A stretch of DNA of 35,791 nucleotides, taken from positions 1-35,791 of the IMG/VR virus record IMGVR_UViG_3300025168_010621; one strand, written 5' to 3'. How positions within the stretch are numbered: the stretch's first letter is position 1; each line of letters begins with the position of its first letter. The notes beneath the pieces were generated by a model. It was not told where the DNA came from, did not search any database, and was given only the letters and a program-made list of their open reading frames with translations. The translations under genes were made by a program, and so were the position numbers. Shown here in pieces: positions 31,547-35,791 of the stretch. The DNA is from a virus.

Positions 31547-33124
31547 ATGGCAACACTTAAAAGCAAAATCCAAATTAGTAGTTCAGACTTCTTTAGTCAA
31601 AGCCTAAATCTTAGTACTTCTACAACTACTAGCACTTCAGGAGATGATAGAGCTTTTAGTGTAGAACGCGTAGAATTAGGTGTAAGACCTACATCCACGT
31701 TAACACAGTCAGAAACTGCGTTAGCAAATATGAACACCAAAACATTAACGTTAACAGATGCGTACCAAAATACGCATACTGTTACGTTTTCAACTGCTTA
31801 TGCTAACACTAGAGGAGGTGTATCTGCTTCAGGCAGTGTAACAATATTAAGCACAGCACTAGCTACTTGGAATGGTAAAACTCTAACAATGAGTGATAAT
31901 TTAGCTACTCCAAGAGCATTAACTATAACATTTAATAATACAACAACTACAATAGTAAGAGGTACATGTACTTCAACTGTTATAGCATATGCTGTAGGAT
32001 TAAGTGGATTAACTACAACAGAAGCTATCAGAAATAAAATAATAGCAGCAATTTCTACTATTTCAAATGCAAATGATTTTTTCATGACTGCAACTAAAAA
32101 TATATCTAATGTAGCAGTAGTTGATTTAACTCAGTCTGCTGTAGGTAATGTAGCAACTCCAGCTATAGGAGGTACTGCAGAAAGTAGTAGTTTATTAAGT
32201 GCAGTTGATTTTACAAAAGGAGGTGCTGGTTATACTTCTGCATTTGTAGGAATAAGTAATAATGCTGCTACTACTACAGCGCATTTAACTTCTTTAAGAA
32301 ATACACTTTTACTAGCAAAAGAAGAAGGAAAATTAATGATAGATCCAGGACCAGTTCCTACAGCAAGCACTTTAACACTTTCTATGGTAGGACCTTATGC
32401 TTCTTCTAAACTTAGTTTACCTACAGGTACTGCTATAACAGCTAGTGAAATGTCTGCAACAACTTTTACAGGTGGTGATGTTCCGTTAGTATTTCCTTGT
32501 GGAGAATTTAATAGTTTACACCAAAAAGTATATTTATATGTTGTAAATAAAAGTGGTTCTGGTACTGTAAACTTTTATATGAAAGATACTACAGCACACG
32601 CTGAAGGTACAATAGTTGCAAGTCAAACTGATACATCAGGGATAAATGTTGGTAAAACACTTATATTAACATCAGCTAAAGGTATAGCATACACTCTTAC
32701 AAGTGTAGCTCCTAATGCTGCAACTGCTAATACAAGAGTTTCAGATACATCTTATATTTATGGAGATGGAGACACTATGGAAGCTACTATGATTAACATA
32801 ATAGAAACATTAGCATTAATTAAAAATAATGCATCAAGAGAAAAAACTCCTTTTACTGCATCTTTAGATAGCTCTACAGTTTTAAGAATTGAGCAAAACA
32901 CACTTGATGGAGGTACTTTAAGTAATAGAGCTATTACAGGTACTTTAATTGATGAGGGTATTATCAGTACTGGTGGTATAACTGGAGGTATAGATTCTTA
33001 TCATTTATTCGCTAGGCTAGGGCCAAAAGAATTTATGTATCTTCCTATGGCAGGATCTCCTAAACTATATGCAGATTCAGAAGACGTAGTATCAGAAATA
33101 GAATATTTAACTTTAGAAGCGTAA
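31547..33124 (+). CDS. Virion appendage protein with repeated beta modules, 525 aa
   Basis: A Thr/Ser/Ala-rich protein built of modules of about 90-110 residues with the recurring pattern strand (KTLTLTDAYQNTHTVTFSTA or KTLTMSDN...ALTITFN), helix (TEAIRNKIIAAISTI), strand (FFMTATKNISNVAVVDLTQS). A similar module appears near residues 365-455. The same module style is embedded in the protein at 4531. It ends in an acidic tail, and its stop overlaps the next start (TAATG). Modules of this kind are frequent in phage virion proteins and probably act as beta-sandwich spacers. A structural appendage role is likely; which one is unknown. Confidence 0.75.
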   Translation: MATLKSKIQISSSDFFSQSLNLSTSTTTSTSGDDRAFSVERVELGVRPTSTLTQSETALANMNTKTLTLTDAYQNTHTVTFSTAYANTRGGVSASGSVTILSTALATWNGKTLTMSDNLATPRALTITFNNTTTTIVRGTCTSTVIAYAVGLSGLTTTEAIRNKIIAAISTISNANDFFMTATKNISNVAVVDLTQSAVGNVATPAIGGTAESSSLLSAVDFTKGGAGYTSAFVGISNNAATTTAHLTSLRNTLLLAKEEGKLMIDPGPVPTASTLTLSMVGPYASSKLSLPTGTAITASEMSATTFTGGDVPLVFPCGEFNSLHQKVYLYVVNKSGSGTVNFYMKDTTAHAEGTIVASQTDTSGINVGKTLILTSAKGIAYTLTSVAPNAATANTRVSDTSYIYGDGDTMEATMINIIETLALIKNNASREKTPFTASLDSSTVLRIEQNTLDGGTLSNRAITGTLIDEGIISTGGITGGIDSYHLFARLGPKEFMYLPMAGSPKLYADSEDVVSEIEYLTLEA

Positions 33125-34176
33125 TGCGTAAATTTTTAGTAATCATATTAACCTTTATTTTAGTTGCATGTGTTGCACCTAAAAAATGCTGTGGGCAAAA
33201 CTTTAAAAAGTATTTTAAATTTGCTACGTTTTATGGTGGACTAAATGGAGGTACGTCTATATCAGATGTTGATGTATTTTCTGTATCTAATGGATTACAA
33301 ACAGCAACTGTTAAAACTCCTTATGATTATAATTTAGCTTTAGGTGTTCGTAAAATTGCTAGATTTGGATATGAAAATAAAGCACAAACTTTTTATGATG
33401 GTACAGAACAATCTTGGTCAGATAATGCTAATGTAGGTAAAGCATCTGGATTAGAATTTTTATTTGAAATAGATTATAAAAGACAACAAGGTAATGAATA
33501 TTTAGATCAAAACCACTTTATTAGATATGTAGATAATAAGTATATAATTAAAGGAGAATATCTTGAAGATGGATTTGCAGATATTAAATACTTTGAAACA
33601 TCAGAAAGATATAGATATAAAGTTAATGACAAATTATCGTTTAACGCTGGAGCTGTTCAAAGGTTATCTGAGCCATATGGTTACGATCCTTTAGCTGAGT
33701 GGGTATTAGATAACGGTGATATACATTACACTTATCTAGCGCTACAAGAAGGTTATGAAGTTGATGTAGCTGCTAGTGAGTATTTTTCTCCAAATGGAGA
33801 TCTTGTAGCTACTAGTGCTGAAGTTTGGGAAGAAGTTGTTATACCTACTGCACTTTCAGACTATACTGCAAGAAAAAGAAATGAATTAAATTTAATGGTA
33901 CAACACTCTGTAGTAGTAGGGTTTGATTATTATCATTATACTAAAACATTTTGGACACACACTTGGGCTAATGTAATGCCTTATCATTTAGATATTGATA
34001 ATGAATTTTCATATCATAAATATAATAATGGGCAATGGATTGATTACAGTGGAGGTTTAATATTTGGATATAAACACAATAAACATTTAGGTACCTTCAT
34101 TGAGGGTAAAGCAAACAAGTACTGGAATAGAACCTGGTATGATTTTAAAATAGGAATAAATTATATAATCTTTTAA
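33124..34176 (+). CDS. Exported lipoprotein with outer-membrane beta-barrel character, 350 aa
   Basis: The N-terminus is a hydrophobic signal with a lipobox, ILVAC (C16); a second possible cleavage follows CCGQ near residue 25. The mature part alternates polar and hydrophobic residues with many aromatics (FATFYGGLNGGTS, YDYNLALGVRKIARFGYENK, SYHKYNNGQWIDYSGGLIFGYKH) and ends in a terminal Phe (DFKIGINYIIF), typical of outer-membrane barrels whose last strand ends in an aromatic. It has the look of a host-type OmpW/OmpA-like barrel, not a virion protein. The start overlaps the previous stop (TAATG). It may be placed in the host outer membrane to block receptors (superinfection exclusion). A virion role cannot be excluded. 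Confidence 0.7.
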   Translation: MRKFLVIILTFILVACVAPKKCCGQNFKKYFKFATFYGGLNGGTSISDVDVFSVSNGLQTATVKTPYDYNLALGVRKIARFGYENKAQTFYDGTEQSWSDNANVGKASGLEFLFEIDYKRQQGNEYLDQNHFIRYVDNKYIIKGEYLEDGFADIKYFETSERYRYKVNDKLSFNAGAVQRLSEPYGYDPLAEWVLDNGDIHYTYLALQEGYEVDVAASEYFSPNGDLVATSAEVWEEVVIPTALSDYTARKRNELNLMVQHSVVVGFDYYHYTKTFWTHTWANVMPYHLDIDNEFSYHKYNNGQWIDYSGGLIFGYKHNKHLGTFIEGKANKYWNRTWYDFKIGINYIIF

Positions 34177-34180
34177 TACA

Positions 34181-34456
34181 ATGGGAAAAGAACTCAACGA
34201 AGACACGACGTTTAAATTAAGTATAAAAACAATGGGAGGGATGGCAGTCTTAATATTTACTTTAGTCAGCATGTGGTTCGTGTTGCAGGCTGATATAGCT
34301 GAAGCAAAAGAGTTGCCTAAACCAGAAGTTTCTAAAATGGAATTTCAAATGAAAGATGCTAATATAAGATTGTCGATTGAAAATACAGAAAAAACAGTAG
34401 ATGAGATTAAACAAAGAATGATCAGGTTAGAAGAAAAAATTGACGATTTAAGATAA
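34181..34456 (+). CDS. One-pass membrane protein with a C-terminal coiled coil, 91 aa
   Basis: The N-terminal 15 residues are polar, then one hydrophobic segment at about residues 18-37 (MGGMAVLIFTLVSMWFVLQA), then a charged helical domain predicted to form a coiled coil (about 58-90, LSIENTEKTVDEIKQRMIRL). It probably spans the inner membrane with the coiled coil in the periplasm. This is the layout of i-spanins and some holin-like proteins, and it sits beside other exported genes. It begins 4 bases after the previous stop and ends in a TAATG overlap with the thioredoxin-like gene. Function is inferred from topology only. Confidence 0.7.
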   Translation: MGKELNEDTTFKLSIKTMGGMAVLIFTLVSMWFVLQADIAEAKELPKPEVSKMEFQMKDANIRLSIENTEKTVDEIKQRMIRLEEKIDDLR

Positions 34457-34812
34457 TGAAGACTCAAGGATCTATAAGATTATTTTGTTTTTATATGATG
34501 CTAATATTATGCATGTTATTAGCTAATGCTTCTTTTGGACAAATTGTAGTTACACACTTTAATGCAGAATGGAATGATCCAAACAAAGTAGCATACATAG
34601 GTAAATTAACAGATTGTGATATAGTATATGTAGACATTGCAAAATCACCTAAGATACAAGAAAAACATAATATAGTAATTGTTCCTACAGTTGTTATATT
34701 TAAAGATGGAGAAGAAGTAAAAAGGTTTCAAGCTGATATATCTTTTAGTATGAAAGCAACAAGAAAAGAGATGCAATCAGTAATTGATGAATTAATAATG
34801 AGTGATTTTTAA
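34456..34812 (+). CDS. Secreted thioredoxin-fold protein lacking the CxxC active site, 118 aa
   Basis: A signal peptide (cut after ASFGQ, about residue 29) precedes a thioredoxin domain. HFNAEWNDPNK (about residues 34-44) aligns with the classic FWAEWCGPCK: the strand, the Trp and the Pro are kept, but both active-site Cys are Asn and Gly is Asp (NDPN in place of CGPC). The cis-Pro segment IVPTVVIFKDGEEV (about 75-88) is normal. Redox activity is therefore not expected; the fold probably serves binding or chaperoning in the periplasm. Two remaining Cys (one in TDCD, one in the signal region) do not form a CxxC. Its start shares a base with the previous stop (TAATG). A frame error is unlikely because the rest of the domain is intact. 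Confidence 0.8.
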   Translation: MKTQGSIRLFCFYMMLILCMLLANASFGQIVVTHFNAEWNDPNKVAYIGKLTDCDIVYVDIAKSPKIQEKHNIVIVPTVVIFKDGEEVKRFQADISFSMKATRKEMQSVIDELIMSDF

Positions 34813-34822
34813 AATTGAAGAA

Positions 34823-34891
34823 ATGAATAAATGTGCATGTGGTAAAACAAAAAATAAAGATGGGAACTGCGATGGTTCTCATTCAAGTTAA
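34823..34891 (+). CDS. 22-aa CDGSH-type microprotein
   Basis: A short frame (ATG 34823, TAA 34889-34891) encodes a peptide made almost only of an iron-sulphur CDGSH motif: CACGKTK early, then GNCDGSH near the end. The ligand set of the family is three Cys and one His in C-x-C-x2-S/T-...-C-D-G-S-H. Here the three Cys, the Thr and the His are all present, but the spacing before CDGSH is one residue longer and the usual Pro is missing. It lies 10 bases after the thioredoxin-like gene. CDGSH domains normally need about 40 residues and a dimer to hold a 2Fe-2S cluster, so this would be a minimal form. A remnant of a longer gene or a chance frame is possible, but the motif is very specific. Confidence 0.6.
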   Translation: MNKCACGKTKNKDGNCDGSHSS

Positions 34892-34910
34892 ATACTAAAA
34901 CAAAAATAAA

Positions 34911-35081
34911 ATGAATTGGATAAATGGATTTTCAGCAGGAAACAAAAAACAAAAGTACGAGCTAAATTTTAGACTTGGTACATTTACAGTATTAGAAATT
35001 AAAGCTTGTTTGTTTTGTACAGAAGATTGTACAGCAAAAAGATTTAGATTAATGATTTGCAATTTAGGATTTGAACTATAA
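34911..35081 (+). CDS. Hypothetical protein, 56 aa, Cys-containing
   Basis: A short frame starting MNWINGFSAGNKKQKYELNF, with Cys at about residues 33, 36, 40 and 50 in the order CLFC...C.........C. The paired CxxC followed by two more Cys could bind a metal, as in a small zinc knuckle, but no family is recognised. It lies 19 bases after the CDGSH-type frame and ends 5 bases before the next gene, so it fits the operon closely. Confidence 0.55.
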   Translation: MNWINGFSAGNKKQKYELNFRLGTFTVLEIKACLFCTEDCTAKRFRLMICNLGFEL

Positions 35082-35086
35082 TTAAA

Positions 35087-35791
35087 ATGAAAAAAATATT
35101 ATCTATATTATTATTATTACCAGCTTTATTATTTAGCCAAAATTCTTGGGTTAGATTTGAAGTGCAGTTTGATTTCTATGCTCCAGCAGAGTCTAACTTC
35201 TTTATGGTTTCTGATGGATATGGAGATACATCTATATTTTTTCAGCCAACTACGCAGTATGAATATTTAGACACTGTTATAGATGTTAACAGTGGTAGTT
35301 ATACTATAAGTTTAAGAGACAGTTTTGGTGATGGCTGGATGTCATCTCAACCTTCTTCTTTTAGAATGGGTAATATATGTCAAGGAGCTATAATAGATTG
35401 GAATCCTGTATTAGGTTCATTTTTTCAAAGAGATACTACAGTTACTATTATGCCGTGTCCACCACCTACACCACCACAATTAGTATCTGCTAAAGTTATA
35501 ATTAATTTAGATCAATATCCTTCAGAAACTTCTTGGGATATAACAGATTCAAGTGGTACTATACACGCATCAGGATCTGGGTATGGATCTCAGCCTATTT
35601 ATTCTACTATAGAAGAAACAGTTTGGATACCTAAAGGACCTTTATTTTTTACAATTAAAGATGTATATGGTGATGGACTACAAGGATCTTTGTGGCAAGG
35701 TAACGATGGTTCTTATTTTGTAAAACAATGTAACGATACTTTAGTTTTTGGTACAGATCCTGCTTTTGGCAATGATTCAATACATGCTTTT
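35087..35791 (+). CDS. Secreted beta-domain protein with GDG motifs (partial, runs off the right edge)
   Basis: The 235 residues present start with a signal peptide (cut after LLFSQ, about residue 18). Two similar domains follow. The first has SGSYTISLRDSFGDGW (about 69-84) and the second GPLFFTIKDVYGDGL (about 184-198), plus SDGYGD near 42-47. A Pro-rich linker (about 122-130) separates them, and the second domain opens with INLDQYPSETSWDI (about 139-152). Strand followed by D.YGDGW is a pattern of extracellular beta-sandwich domains in Bacteroidota secreted proteins, where the acidic loop probably binds calcium. It is the last gene visible in the exported cluster and probably acts on the cell surface. 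The C-terminus is missing. Confidence 0.75.
   Translation, partial: MKKILSILLLLPALLFSQNSWVRFEVQFDFYAPAESNFFMVSDGYGDTSIFFQPTTQYEYLDTVIDVNSGSYTISLRDSFGDGWMSSQPSSFRMGNICQGAIIDWNPVLGSFFQRDTTVTIMPCPPPTPPQLVSAKVIINLDQYPSETSWDITDSSGTIHASGSGYGSQPIYSTIEETVWIPKGPLFFTIKDVYGDGLQGSLWQGNDGSYFVKQCNDTLVFGTDPAFGNDSIHAF

Overview
The window is part of the genome of a large tailed dsDNA phage infecting a Bacteroidota host, most likely a flavobacterium. Several things point to that host. The DNA is AT-rich, and intergenic regions carry the Bacteroidota -7 promoter motif TAnnTTTG instead of TATAAT. Signal peptides end in FGQ or FSQ. A giant virion protein carries repeats of the type found in the flavobacterial gliding adhesin SprB. 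Gene order and protein features (an HU/IHF-like protein, three small conserved proteins, TerL, a portal with a long Gln-rich coiled-coil tail, scaffold, major capsid protein, then a ring/connector protein) resemble the crAss-like phages (Crassvirales) and related marine Bacteroidota podoviruses. That placement rests on recognised sequence features and gene order, not on a search.

Layout. Bases 1-4042 are transcribed leftward. From right to left they hold a 109-aa protein with a strong terminator, a 0.5-kb non-coding stretch with a tRNA-like element and a strong hairpin, a lysis-like cluster (105-aa protein, 43-aa membrane peptide, membrane-anchored CHAP endolysin, 32-aa membrane peptide, 29-aa lipoprotein), two proteins of unknown function, a terminator, a 27-aa membrane peptide, and the exonuclease end of a family A DNA polymerase that runs off the left edge. 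Bases 4043-4530 are a divergent control region: G-rich repeats, a rightward promoter, and about 250 nt that fold into two multi-branched RNA domains plus a terminator-like hairpin. From 4531 to the right edge everything reads rightward.

The rightward block starts with a virion surface-type protein, a small zinc-ribbon protein, a GroES-like co-chaperonin behind its own promoter, and a chain of small overlapping genes ending in TerL. Then come the portal, a virion NlpC/P60-type hydrolase, scaffold, major capsid protein, two head/connector proteins, a ring protein, an abundant structural protein, a Cys-rich protein, the 2613-aa adhesin-like protein, a tail-fibre protein and further appendage proteins. 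Packaging, procapsid assembly, neck assembly and host adhesion genes therefore appear in assembly order, and adjacent frames often overlap (TAATG or 8-56 bp), suggesting translational coupling.

The last 2.7 kb (33124-35791) is different. It is a run of genes for exported or membrane proteins: an outer-membrane-barrel-like lipoprotein, a one-pass coiled-coil membrane protein, a secreted thioredoxin whose CGPC active site has become NDPN, a 22-aa CDGSH-type microprotein, a 56-aa Cys-containing protein, and a secreted protein with repeated GDG motifs that runs off the edge. It looks like a host-envelope remodelling or superinfection-control module. With the structured leader RNA and the SprB-like virion protein, it is the most interesting part of the window.
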